The notes under the pieces: model-generated
What the model was told of the DNA's origin: nothing
The model's input: the letters and a program-made list of their open reading frames with translations, nothing else
The model's database searches: none
Shown: positions 1-8,348 of the stretch, one piece after another
Layout of the letters: every line of letters starts with the position of its first letter
Numbering within the stretch: position 1 is the stretch's first letter
Translations under genes and position numbers: made by a program
NCBI GenBank assembly: GCA_964578975.1
Contig: CAZOFA010000036.1
Location: 1 to 22,583, forward strand
DNA: 22,583 bases
Source of the DNA: CAYRUP01 sp964578975
Lineage (GTDB): Bacteria; Pseudomonadota; Gammaproteobacteria; DSM-16500
Direction of reading: 5' to 3'

Positions 1-80
1 TAATCCACAATGAAAATCACCGATATGACTTTTATAAAATTGCCTGCCCAGGAAGCCATTTGTTCATTAAGGACTTATAT

Positions 81-890
81 ATGTTATCAGATCGCAATCC
101 AATAGATGTCATAAAAGAAAGGTTCCAGCAATTTAAGGATACCGTTCCACAACTCAAAAATGAAGCACAGATTCCTTTAGATCAGTTCCCAGAAGATTAT
201 TTCACTGAAAAAAAGAAATTTTGCAAGCAACTCTATCTAGACACAAAAAAATTTTTTGATGATCATCAGGATGACATATCGTCTACTGATAAGATGCTCG
301 TATTACGGGAGTATATTAGAGTATGGGCGAATACGAATTGTATTTTAGATATAAGTGATACTGAGTATGCTGAGGTTTATAAAAATTCAAGTTTGCCTGT
401 GTATAATGAATTTACACCTATGATGGCAGGATTCAATTTAAAAAATATTCGTTTTGGAAACCGTACTGTAACCTGGCATGAATTTCCTTTTGTTGATTTG
501 AGAGGCGCTGACTTTACAAATGTACGTTTAAATCATAACAAATTTTATCATTGTCTTTTTACTGATTCAACAATAGGTAATGCTAAATTCAATGGCAGCA
601 AATTTTTTTACTGTCAATTAAATAAAGTTTTTTCTTCAAGAATTGCTTTACAGGATGTTACGATAATTGAATCCCAGAAATATAACTATCCTTTCTTTTT
701 GAAACATCTTAAAGTAAAACCTAAAGCTTTAACGCCAGAAAAGGTTGCGCATGCCTTATGGTTATCTGATAGAAATCATCAAACAACGGAAACCTATAAA
801 TCTCAATTTATATTATGGGCCAGGCTTCATTCCTTGAAGTTTGATGAAAAAGATGTCGAAAAATGTTTATCTCGTTTTGAAATGAAATAA
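81..890 (+). CDS. Pentapeptide-repeat protein, possible effector
   Basis: This 269-aa protein has no signal peptide or membrane segment. Residues 1-115 are charged and helical. Residues 116-180 read as about 13 consecutive five-residue units with a hydrophobic fifth position (AGFNL, KNIRF, then PFVDL, RGADF, TNVRL, on to GNAKF, NGSKF, FYCQL). That is the signature of a pentapeptide right-handed beta-helix. The last 90 residues are helical and lack repeats. The start is ATG 81, because AAGGA at 69-73 sits 7 nt upstream; the reading frame is open back to a TTG at 60, which has no ribosome binding site. The gene stands alone and converges on the next one. Pentapeptide proteins range from DNA mimics to secreted effectors, and the sequence does not decide between these. 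The repeat call is firm; the function is unknown. Confidence 0.85.
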   Translation: MLSDRNPIDVIKERFQQFKDTVPQLKNEAQIPLDQFPEDYFTEKKKFCKQLYLDTKKFFDDHQDDISSTDKMLVLREYIRVWANTNCILDISDTEYAEVYKNSSLPVYNEFTPMMAGFNLKNIRFGNRTVTWHEFPFVDLRGADFTNVRLNHNKFYHCLFTDSTIGNAKFNGSKFFYCQLNKVFSSRIALQDVTIIESQKYNYPFFLKHLKVKPKALTPEKVAHALWLSDRNHQTTETYKSQFILWARLHSLKFDEKDVEKCLSRFEMK

Positions 891-923
891 GTTACAACAA
901 AGGAATAGATCAGAACGGGTCAT

Positions 924-953
924 AAACCACGTCGTCGCGGGACGACGTGGTTT
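924..953. repeat. 13-bp perfect hairpin, dispersed palindrome copy 1
   Basis: The arms are 924-936 and 941-953, with loop GCGG, and they pair without mismatch. The hairpin lies between two convergent genes and could stop transcription from either side, but there is no strong T-run. Twenty bases (933-952) recur exactly at 18636-18655, so this is a dispersed repeat as well as a possible terminator. Confidence 0.75.
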
Positions 954-1027
954 GTTCGGTTTAAAAATTTATTGCAAAGTCAGATTTATTAATATTCTTC
1001 GAACAGTTATTACCGCACTGAGTGTTG

Positions 1028-3553
1028 TTAACAGATTTTGACTGCAGAGAGTTTTGATCCACCCGATTGACGTAACCGATTTTCAAACAGCATCAATTCA
1101 TTTTTTTTATCTTGATTCATATAAATTGGATCGATCGATGCTTCATATAAAAATTGATGTGATGGCTCAAAGGTTTTTTCTGACGCTTTATCATGAAGAA
1201 TGATTTGATTTGCGGTGACAATACGCTGTGTCATTTTATTATTTTTTCCATCTAATTCAATTCGATAATCAATACCGGATGCCGGATATATTAAATGCTG
1301 GTCAACACATTCATTGAAAAGGTTCATTAATTGTATTTCAAATTCAGATTGCTTTGTTTTGCTATGCGTCGATAACACGCGCATTTCATCAACGGTAAAT
1401 CCAACGGGTTGGCAATTTTGTGGATAAGGAAAGTTATTAATTAAATCTAGCAGTTTCTGAGCGGCGCTTTTTACGAGTTGATTGCGCGCAAATGTTTTTG
1501 AAAATAAGCGCTTGGACAAAAAGGATGGGTTCGTCATTGAAGAATCGTGCGCATCAACAGCATCAATCAACGCTTGAAGGCGATTCGATAACCCAATTTT
1601 ATGGGCCATTGCTTGGTTTAATTGATCAGGAATAGATAATAAAGCCTGCGATTCGTGAATTTTAAGCATTCTGATATGACCTGGAGGATAGGTAATTTTA
1701 TAATTAATTTTATGCGCTACCTCGCCTTGTTCCTCAGCGCCATGGGCTCGGAGAAAATTATAAATATTAAATGAATGATGCAGTGCTGCTTCTCTCAACA
1801 TCAATTTATCTGCTTTGATGATCATGTCCTTAAATTCAGCTGGATGCTGCGCTTGTAATTGTTGTAAGGACCTTAGATCGTGATTTTTGATGAATGCACA
1901 AATCACATTTAATAATCGATGATCTTTAAATTCATTGATAGATTCGATCATTTGTGCATAATCCATTTTGTTATGCCTGCTTTGCACGACGGATTTTAAA
2001 TTTTCCAAAACTTGAAAAAACTGATCGAAAGTGAGTAGGGATGGATCTTTCAAAATTGCTAAAGATTTTTGTAATAGCAGAGTAATGCCAGGTAGGATTT
2101 CAGCTGCTAAATCAGTATTTATATATTTATCTGAAATAATTCGAATGAACATGGGCGATTTATCCAAACCAAAAACTAACGTGCATTTTTCTTGTAAATC
2201 ATTTAAAGCATTCTCAAATGCTTGTGCGTAGTCAGGATAAGTATGTTGTGCGACAAGATGAGCGTGATTTGTTTTTCTAATCATTTTTTTAAATCGATGC
2301 GGGTCACATTCCTTCAAAGCAATTAATGGGTTGAGTTCAGCATTTTCCTGCAAAACTTTCAAATACAATTCATCTTGAATTTTATCAATGCGCTGAAGTA
2401 TCTCTTCATAATCATCTTTATCACTCATTAAATTGGTATGAATCTGTAATTGCTGCGCAGCCTGTGAAAAATTCAAATAATTTTCAACGGAGGAATAATT
2501 TAATAAGATATTCAATGTTTCTAAAGTTGGAATTAAATAACGCGCGATGTCAGGCGTCAGATCGCCTTGTAAGTAATATTGGTAAATGATCGAAACGAAT
2601 TTTTTCATTAGTATATTTTGATGTTTGCTAAGATTCGCTAACAGCATTTTGATCTGCTGATTTGTTTGATCCTCATGATGATCAATGACTAATTGATTTT
2701 TCTTTTTTGTTTGTATAGCCCGTACTGCGACTGTTGTTATCTGAATTTCTTCTGCAAACAATTTTTCCGCTGTTTGCTCATCTGCAAATTCCTGATTCGT
2801 ATAATTCCTTACTTTTTCTTTAATCGATTTAATCTGCTGACTGATTTGGTGGATATGCTCCAATAACATCAAGCGATCATTTTCTTTTTTCCGTTTATTT
2901 TTACTTTTATCGAATTTGCGCAGCAGTTTAGCGCGGTAATTTTCGAGCTGGTTGACGAATGTTTCCATTTCATACATAAATTTAACTTTTAAATGAGGAA
3001 TGGCGAGCAGGGGTGATGTAGATAATTTTTGATAATAAATTGAATTTTGTCCCTGTTTTTTTAGTTGCAATGCATGTTTGTCATCTAATGCTTCAATATA
3101 ATTTTCTTTAATCAACGCAGTTGCATTACGATATGCTTGACGAAATATAATATGCGGTGTGAGCGGTAAATCACATTCAGCGCGATATTTTTTTGTGCCC
3201 GATTTAATTTTTGCTAAAACAGTTTCGATTTTTTCACATAATTGAGCGACTTCCGCCATGTAATTTTCATCAGGATAATTATTCAGATAAATCACAATGG
3301 GGCTGTGCATTTGACGTTTATGATTATCATTCAGTTTAGATCTTTTGCTGGATACGCTTTCGATATTATAAGTTTTATATAATATTTTTAGACGATGCAT
3401 CGAGTCTTCCAATAACTGAAGAACTTCATCTTGTACCTGTTCCAATTCATCTGGATGGATACAAATATGTAACTTGTATTTGTGGGGCAGAACATCAACT
3501 CGAAAGCCACCAAATTGCCAAGCTGCTTTATATTCGCTCTCAATGTGAAACAT
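1028..3553 (-). CDS. Large unknown protein with OspF/SpvC-like N-terminus
   Basis: This 841-aa protein has no signal peptide or membrane span. ATG 3553 is the start: GAGGAA lies 8 nt upstream, while the in-frame codons above it have no ribosome binding site. Residues 27-142 carry, in order, K27-x-H29 (YKLHICI), K56 (RLKIL), R80, Y89 (IVIYL), R138 and R142. This order and rough spacing recall the catalytic and phosphate-binding residues of OspF/SpvC phosphothreonine lyases, but overall similarity is low and judged by eye. Residues about 195-275 are highly charged and probably coiled coil. Residues about 545-605 look like degenerate ankyrin helices, ending in IYNFLRAHGA. The rest is helical and unrecognised. 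Size, composition and isolation fit a translocated effector; this is inference. Confidence 0.8.
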   Translation of the reverse strand: MFHIESEYKAAWQFGGFRVDVLPHKYKLHICIHPDELEQVQDEVLQLLEDSMHRLKILYKTYNIESVSSKRSKLNDNHKRQMHSPIVIYLNNYPDENYMAEVAQLCEKIETVLAKIKSGTKKYRAECDLPLTPHIIFRQAYRNATALIKENYIEALDDKHALQLKKQGQNSIYYQKLSTSPLLAIPHLKVKFMYEMETFVNQLENYRAKLLRKFDKSKNKRKKENDRLMLLEHIHQISQQIKSIKEKVRNYTNQEFADEQTAEKLFAEEIQITTVAVRAIQTKKKNQLVIDHHEDQTNQQIKMLLANLSKHQNILMKKFVSIIYQYYLQGDLTPDIARYLIPTLETLNILLNYSSVENYLNFSQAAQQLQIHTNLMSDKDDYEEILQRIDKIQDELYLKVLQENAELNPLIALKECDPHRFKKMIRKTNHAHLVAQHTYPDYAQAFENALNDLQEKCTLVFGLDKSPMFIRIISDKYINTDLAAEILPGITLLLQKSLAILKDPSLLTFDQFFQVLENLKSVVQSRHNKMDYAQMIESINEFKDHRLLNVICAFIKNHDLRSLQQLQAQHPAEFKDMIIKADKLMLREAALHHSFNIYNFLRAHGAEEQGEVAHKINYKITYPPGHIRMLKIHESQALLSIPDQLNQAMAHKIGLSNRLQALIDAVDAHDSSMTNPSFLSKRLFSKTFARNQLVKSAAQKLLDLINNFPYPQNCQPVGFTVDEMRVLSTHSKTKQSEFEIQLMNLFNECVDQHLIYPASGIDYRIELDGKNNKMTQRIVTANQIILHDKASEKTFEPSHQFLYEASIDPIYMNQDKKNELMLFENRLRQSGGSKLSAVKIC

Positions 3554-3664
3554 TAATATATTCCTCAAAGAGCATATATTGTACAATAAATAGCCATATT
3601 TGTCCGATTTTTTTGCAAAATAACAAAAAAAATCAATACAATCATGAAGAACGGGTTAAAATAA

Positions 3665-3693
3665 TTGCATTATCAAAGTTAACGTATTAAAAT
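3665..3693 (+). promoter_or_regulatory. Putative sigma70 promoter for the exported protein at 3723
   Basis: TTGCAT at 3665-3670 and TAAAAT at 3688-3693 are separated by 17 nt. Transcription would begin near 3700, leaving a leader of about 23 nt that contains the AAGGA ribosome binding site. This is a by-eye match only. Confidence 0.4.
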
Positions 3694-3722
3694 GATCCAC
3701 TTACAATGATAAGGATAAGCCT

Positions 3723-4163
3723 ATGAAAAAATGTATATTATTTTTACTCGCTTTAGCGTCTGCTAATTTGGCAATTGCAGCTCCAAGATACATTCCATTG
3801 AGTCCTGAGCATGTAGTCATGTCACCGAAGATGCCAGGCACGATCTCTCTTAGTAATTTGGAAAAATATACGCCTTACGATGTGATTTGCATCATAGCGA
3901 GCCAGGGAGAAGTCGGGCAAAAGTTTGTTTCAGTTCAACCCAGTTTTGATAAGTATTCTCTGAGCGGTAAAGACCTTTCTGGAATCATTAAATTACCCAT
4001 TAAAAATGTGAGTAATGAATATGTCCTTAGAACGGTTGTTGCTGATGTTTCCAAAGTATCAACGTTAGAATTCACCAATTTAGATGATGATTCTGCTGTT
4101 GAAGTTTATAACTGTGTTGCTGAACGTCATTTTGGTGGCGGGCAGAATCCGCAAAAGTCCTAA
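3723..4163 (+). CDS. Small exported protein, unknown
   Basis: This 146-aa protein begins with a clear Sec signal peptide: a basic start (MKK), a hydrophobic core to about residue 18, and an AIA/A site giving a mature protein of about 126 aa. The mature part is rich in beta-branched residues and looks like a beta-sandwich. It has two cysteines (C56 in DVICII and C121 in YNCVAE) that could form a disulfide in the periplasm. The tail is Gly/Gln/Pro-rich. AAGGA stands about 7 nt before the ATG. The gene has its own promoter and a strong terminator, so it is probably monocistronic. It is similar in size and style to the exported protein at 22230-22580, but I see no clear sequence match. I do not recognise the family. 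Confidence 0.8.
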   Translation: MKKCILFLLALASANLAIAAPRYIPLSPEHVVMSPKMPGTISLSNLEKYTPYDVICIIASQGEVGQKFVSVQPSFDKYSLSGKDLSGIIKLPIKNVSNEYVLRTVVADVSKVSTLEFTNLDDDSAVEVYNCVAERHFGGGQNPQKS

Positions 4164-4176
4164 ATTCCTCCTTTAA

Positions 4177-4213
4177 AAAAAACTGGGCCATATAATTAAT
4201 GACCCAGTTTTTT
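4177..4213. terminator. Bidirectional Rho-independent terminator
   Basis: Arms AAAAAACTGGG (4177-4187) and CCCAGTTTTTT (4203-4213) pair perfectly around a 15-nt loop. The A-run and T-run give a U-tract on both strands. It lies between two convergent stop codons and would serve both genes. Confidence 0.85.
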
Positions 4214-4235
4214 CTCGTATGACCACATCACAACA

Positions 4236-5927
4236 TTAACTTTTTTGTGTGTCACTTAAGTTGGTCGGACACTTGACGCCTACTTTTTCAAAAGCAGCCA
4301 TGACATCGTATTGTGAGTAGCCTTTATCTATCGCAGATTGGATGATGCCACAAGAGCCTGTGTCTAATAATGTATACATGGTCCAATATTTCATTGCGCC
4401 AAGAACCACTTCATAGGCTTTATCAATCGACCAATCTTTCGTCGTGCTCAATAAATAAAATGCTTTATTATATACTCCACTCGCATAGTGAGCAGGTAAC
4501 GAAGGATAATAATTATTTAAATTATCAATCGAATATCCATCTTTTTTGGGATCATCCAAATAACGAATCGGTTTCCGATCTTTAGTCACCTTATCGCCGA
4601 TGGTCCAATCACCGCTCCAATACCAGGCATAACCATTTTTACTTAAATAATTTTTCAACGCGATTCCTGTCATGTCAGCAAATGATTCACTAATCGGTGC
4701 TCCCTCGTAAGAAACGGCGACCTCAGAATTTTCATCCAATAAAAGATGTCCCAACTCATGGGCAACTATGTCAGCTGACGTGAGAGGAAAGTAAATGGCA
4801 TCACCATTACCCAAAACAATTTGCGGATTTCCCTCAACTCCAGCGGTTTTGAAACAAGTGGGTCCACAAGCAAATGAATCGTCAAGTTGACCGACATGAG
4901 TGAATATGCGAATCCCTTTCAGCGACGGTATTTTATATTGATCGGTCCACATTTCATTGGTTTCGCTCGCAAAATACGCTGCATCATTCATGGGAGACAC
5001 GCCACCATTGACGGGTGCATATCCACCATCATCTTTATTTTCATAGCTGGGGTAATAACAAGTAAATTTGAAAGGAGAAAGTTTATAAGTGATTTCATCC
5101 TTTTTTGAAACAGGGAGTGAAAATTGTAATCCTTTTACGGGTGTATTATTCAATGTAATAATTTCAGAAAACTCAGTTGTTTGATCGCAACCTGCGATAT
5201 CAAAATTCGTCGGTATACCACCAAATAGCCCTCTACCACCGGCGGGGTAAAAGAAATCATATTCATAAAGTCTTAAAATACCGCCATGCCCATCCCCGTG
5301 TGCCAGCGCATCCCATTGATGTAAAATTTTTCCAGTATTTGCATCAATAATATAGGAAGGCAGTTCAGGTCCGCTTTTTGTCTGATTAAGATAAGTGACA
5401 TAATAAGCTAATTGCGCTTTATTCGAATCTTTCTTATCAAAGAAAATAATTTTTTGAATATTGATCGGTGTGTTAACAATATTATTTTCTAAGGCAATTT
5501 TTTTAGCTTGCTCAAGCGAAATTTTACCATTTAAATTAGCCACATCTTGCTGTATTCCAGTCACCAGCTCACCCGTCACCATATTTTTTGTGGCTGAAAG
5601 ATGATAAGAAATTTCTCCACCCCAAACCAGTAAATTATGATAATACTGTTGATAGCGCACATGACTGGTTTGCGTTTCATCTACTTGGGCTTTAACGAAT
5701 TTCAACGTCTTCAGCGGATTTTTTTGCGTGTTTAAATTAGAGGGGTAGCGCAAATTGTTAGATGTTGAGGCTGAATTATCTAACGTGTAGGTTTTTAATA
5801 AAGGTGCATAATGATCTGCTTTACCCCAAATTAATTGTTGCTGTGCTGCATAACTGATGGTGATAGGGGATAAACACATGGCAATAACTGTTTTCTGCAA
5901 TAACTTACTTAACTTCCTTGTTTTCAT
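4236..5927 (-). CDS. Secreted M4 (thermolysin-type) zinc metalloprotease
   Basis: This 563-aa preproenzyme has a signal peptide (1-27, ending SYA/A) and a propeptide of FTP then PepSY type (about 60-215, including ISLEQAKKIAL and YIIDANTGKIL). The catalytic domain carries the zinc motif HELGH at 390-394 and the third ligand E414 in GAPISES, 20 residues after H394 as in thermolysin. H480 in PAHYASG matches the transition-state histidine (thermolysin H231) with nearly identical spacing. The C-terminal helical M4 domain is complete to about residue 555. The start is ATG 5927 because GGAGAA stands 5 nt upstream. The layout matches secreted proteases such as Legionella ProA, which uses type II secretion; that route is inferred here. 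The enzyme should be active, since all key residues are present. Confidence 0.95.
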   Translation of the reverse strand: MKTRKLSKLLQKTVIAMCLSPITISYAAQQQLIWGKADHYAPLLKTYTLDNSASTSNNLRYPSNLNTQKNPLKTLKFVKAQVDETQTSHVRYQQYYHNLLVWGGEISYHLSATKNMVTGELVTGIQQDVANLNGKISLEQAKKIALENNIVNTPINIQKIIFFDKKDSNKAQLAYYVTYLNQTKSGPELPSYIIDANTGKILHQWDALAHGDGHGGILRLYEYDFFYPAGGRGLFGGIPTNFDIAGCDQTTEFSEIITLNNTPVKGLQFSLPVSKKDEITYKLSPFKFTCYYPSYENKDDGGYAPVNGGVSPMNDAAYFASETNEMWTDQYKIPSLKGIRIFTHVGQLDDSFACGPTCFKTAGVEGNPQIVLGNGDAIYFPLTSADIVAHELGHLLLDENSEVAVSYEGAPISESFADMTGIALKNYLSKNGYAWYWSGDWTIGDKVTKDRKPIRYLDDPKKDGYSIDNLNNYYPSLPAHYASGVYNKAFYLLSTTKDWSIDKAYEVVLGAMKYWTMYTLLDTGSCGIIQSAIDKGYSQYDVMAAFEKVGVKCPTNLSDTQKS

Positions 5928-6007
5928 ATCATTTCTCCATTTTGAAGTGTTGAAAATCCATGACACTATCAAACATCATAAAACAAATTAGATTAATTTG
6001 ATAAGAG

Positions 6008-6076
6008 ATTTTTTCAAACATGAGCCGAATGTGAGCTTAGTAAAGTTTTTGAAAAAATTAATAGAAGTTTTATTTT
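6008..6076 (+). promoter_or_regulatory. Inverted repeat and putative promoter of the barrel gene
   Basis: In the divergent gap between the M4 protease and the barrel gene, arms 6008-6018 and 6048-6058 form a perfect 11-bp inverted repeat 29 nt apart. The right arm contains TTGAAA (6049-6054), which pairs with TATTTT (6071-6076) at 16-nt spacing as a likely promoter. A regulator bound to both arms would cover the -35 box. The arms are AT-rich, so chance is possible. Confidence 0.35.
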
Positions 6077-6115
6077 ATTTCCTGTATTTATTGGTAATTC
6101 TTAAGGAGAAATTTT

Positions 6116-6997
6116 TTGAAAACATGGATGATAGGAAGCGCTAATTTTTTGCTTGCAACTGCTTGTTTTGCCAATGCGACTGATACGAATTTAATACACG
6201 ATGGTTTATTTTTAGGTCTTGGCGCCAGTTATAATTCAATACATCTCACGCAAAATTCGTGGGGGAAGGGTGTGGGAAATATCACAACCAATACAGGTTC
6301 CAATTCAAATGGGGTGGCTGAAGGGACAGGCGCACCATTCGAAAATAATAGCCAATCGTTAGCGCCTGAAATTCAAATTGGCTATGTAAAACATTTTGCG
6401 AATCACCAAAATTATTTATATGGATTCAAATTTTCTTATCAATATTTAAATTCCAATGCAACAAATCCAAATCTTTATATTCCACAAGTCGGAACGATCA
6501 CCAGTCAAACAGGTGTGACGAGCCCACTTTATGGCTGGGTGAATGTCGATGCGGTAGAAGTTACTACGACACATCAATTTAATTTACTGGGATTTATTGG
6601 CGAAACCTTGGGTAATAAATATTTTTATTTCGGCGTAGGCCCAACGCTCACGAATCTTACGTCACGAAATTATTACTCCATTGGCTATGCGCAATTTGAG
6701 GGCGCGACGGTGAATGTGACAGGATTAATCAGTTATTCTACGCCTTCGCTGTGGTTGCTAGGTGGTGCCGCGCAACTTGGTATGACTTATTACATATCTC
6801 CAACATGGTTTATCGATGCCTCTTATACGTATTCAATATCAGCAAGCACAACGGTCAATCATCAACAAAGCTATGCTTATACATCTAGCCTTGGGTCGAC
6901 TATCTATAATTCATCCGGGATGTTGTTTACTAAAAACACGCTACGCATTAAAAATCAAACGATAGGAATTACACTCAATAAAATGCTGGATGTTTAG
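6116..6997 (+). CDS. Outer-membrane beta-barrel protein, OmpA-type fold
   Basis: This 293-aa protein begins at a TTG codon: AAGGAG (6103-6108) is 7 nt upstream of it, whereas the first in-frame ATG (6128) is 19 nt away and would cut the signal peptide short. Residues 1-21 are the signal peptide (core ANFLLATACFA). The mature chain alternates amphipathic strands with aromatic girdles, for example FLGLGASYN, PEIQIGYVKH, YGFKFSYQYL, YFYFGVGPT and WFIDASYTYS, separated by Asn/Ser/Thr/Gly-rich loops. This fits an eight-stranded barrel. It ends in Val rather than the usual Phe. There is no peptidoglycan-binding domain. It is likely a surface porin-like or adhesin protein, and no specific ligand can be inferred. 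Its stop codon lies inside a dispersed palindrome. Confidence 0.85.
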   Translation: MKTWMIGSANFLLATACFANATDTNLIHDGLFLGLGASYNSIHLTQNSWGKGVGNITTNTGSNSNGVAEGTGAPFENNSQSLAPEIQIGYVKHFANHQNYLYGFKFSYQYLNSNATNPNLYIPQVGTITSQTGVTSPLYGWVNVDAVEVTTTHQFNLLGFIGETLGNKYFYFGVGPTLTNLTSRNYYSIGYAQFEGATVNVTGLISYSTPSLWLLGGAAQLGMTYYISPTWFIDASYTYSISASTTVNHQQSYAYTSSLGSTIYNSSGMLFTKNTLRIKNQTIGITLNKMLDV

Positions 6998-7023
6998 TAT
7001 GCCTTCCCTCGCTGGGAAGGCAT
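6993..7023. repeat. Dispersed palindrome (CCTTCCC/GGGAAGG family), copy 1
   Basis: Arms 6999-7008 and 7014-7023 form a perfect 10-bp stem with loop TCGCT. The left side, from TTTAG at 6993, matches 15 of 16 bases with the copy at 16644. The TAG stop of the barrel gene is part of the shared sequence. It lies between convergent genes and lacks a T-run. Confidence 0.7.
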
Positions 7024-7033
7024 GCAAATATTG

Positions 7034-7441
7034 TCACTGCGGTTTCGGGCTAGGCAAATCTCTAGCATTAGCACAAGAAGAGGGAGGAAGTACCGCGGGT
7101 GGTTTTAAAAGATTATTCTCAATCAACCCTCTAACAGCAGTTGGATTTAATTGAACACCTGCTTTGTCATCCTTACTCGCTGTTTTAAAATGGGGGTTTA
7201 GTTTAAAGAGCTTCAATATCGCTTCTTCACCGTTTTGACGTAAAATATGCATGATGCGAATCATTTCAACTCGGGTGTGACATATCATGAGGTTGTAGAG
7301 AAAAACCTTTACATGAAATTCAGGCGTTTCTGACAATGTATTTTTGAGATCTTCGAATTCAGCAGCGCAACCTTTCTCAAGCATCTTCAAAAATTGACTT
7401 TCCTCTCCATATTTTCTGTTGGTTAGATCATCAAGCTTCAT
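7034..7441 (-). CDS. Small helical unknown protein
   Basis: This 135-aa protein has no signal peptide or membrane span. Residues 1-90 are mostly helical, and FHVKVFLYNLMICHTRVEM could be a buried helix. The end turns into a Pro/Ser-rich tail (PPAVLPPSS, ending PSPKPQ). AAGGA stands 7 nt before ATG 7441. It converges on the barrel gene across the palindrome at 6993-7023 and is divergent from the next gene across a 174-nt gap. I do not recognise the family. Its size, cytosolic composition and tail resemble other orphan proteins in this window, which makes an effector or accessory role possible but unproven. Confidence 0.7.
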   Translation of the reverse strand: MKLDDLTNRKYGEESQFLKMLEKGCAAEFEDLKNTLSETPEFHVKVFLYNLMICHTRVEMIRIMHILRQNGEEAILKLFKLNPHFKTASKDDKAGVQLNPTAVRGLIENNLLKPPAVLPPSSCANARDLPSPKPQ

Positions 7442-7615
7442 GACTTTTTCCTTGTCTTTAAGTGAATAATTATAAAAATGTCAATTGGAGTATACGATAT
7501 TTTGATTCTTTAATCTGCAGGGATAATAATTCTCTCAGTCACTCTTGATTCCTTCACACCGCACATTTATTATATTCAACCAATTGTCATTAGAATTCAC
7601 AACGAGGAAGCTGCT

Positions 7616-8269
7616 ATGGATACAAGATTTAAATTAGAAGAAGTTTACGATAAATATAAAACACAATTAGGCAATTTATTCTGCATCTCTGATGAAGCCT
7701 CTGGTATAAAAATCGATTCAAAAAAAAATACAATGAGCATGAGTTTTGCATGTGTAAAATCAACCGATGCCCAAAAAATAAATTTTGATCTTGACGTTGT
7801 TTTTTCTGCGACGGGTTCGGTGGCTATATCTTCAAGTTATCGAGAACTTCTTAAAAATGAAAAAAATTCAATAGAAAACTATCAGGGCCAAACGCGTGTA
7901 CCTCATTTACATGCGACAAATAGCAAATTTACATTAACGCATAATTCTCTCTTCCCAAAGGATGGAGCAACGTATGATTTTTTGAAAAGTCCTGATGATG
8001 ATTTTATTTTAAGATGGGCACGAGCTTTAGTTATACAAAAAATAAATAAGTATCTCGCCACGTCTATACCGCAACCTGAAGATGCTCGAGTCAGTGAAAC
8101 ATTGGAAATGTTTAAAGATAACGAATCGTATTTAAAGCCTGATGCGAGTAATTATCCGGCCAAAGGAAAATGGAGTCCGACCGCTTTTTCAGAGTCGACT
8201 TATCAAAAATCAAAGTCTGAGCCTAGTGTGCGAGCCTCAGTGAGGATATGTCAAACAAAAGCATGGTGA
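7616..8269 (+). CDS. Unknown soluble protein
   Basis: This 217-aa protein has no signal peptide or membrane span. GAGGAA (7604-7609) stands 6 nt before the ATG, so the start is firm. The first 35 residues look helical. Residues about 30-120 alternate polar and hydrophobic positions like a beta domain (IDSKKNTMSMSFACV, then FDLDVVFSATGSVAISSS). A helix follows at about 125-150 (FILRWARALVIQKINKYLA). The last 60 residues are Ser/Pro/Lys-rich and probably disordered. It is flanked by oppositely oriented genes, so it is likely a single transcription unit. I do not recognise the family and make no functional claim. Confidence 0.72.
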   Translation: MDTRFKLEEVYDKYKTQLGNLFCISDEASGIKIDSKKNTMSMSFACVKSTDAQKINFDLDVVFSATGSVAISSSYRELLKNEKNSIENYQGQTRVPHLHATNSKFTLTHNSLFPKDGATYDFLKSPDDDFILRWARALVIQKINKYLATSIPQPEDARVSETLEMFKDNESYLKPDASNYPAKGKWSPTAFSESTYQKSKSEPSVRASVRICQTKAW

Positions 8270-8348
8270 ATATCGATTCGTTCTTTTATGAGATACAACA
8301 TGATATAGCTGTATGACGTGAGAGGTGTTAATTGATGACAAATCCTGG

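Noticed and set aside
10..105. A 31-codon frame before the pentapeptide gene, beginning ATGAAAATC.
   Set aside because: It overlaps the ribosome binding site and start of the real gene, has no ribosome binding site of its own, and the peptide shows nothing conserved.
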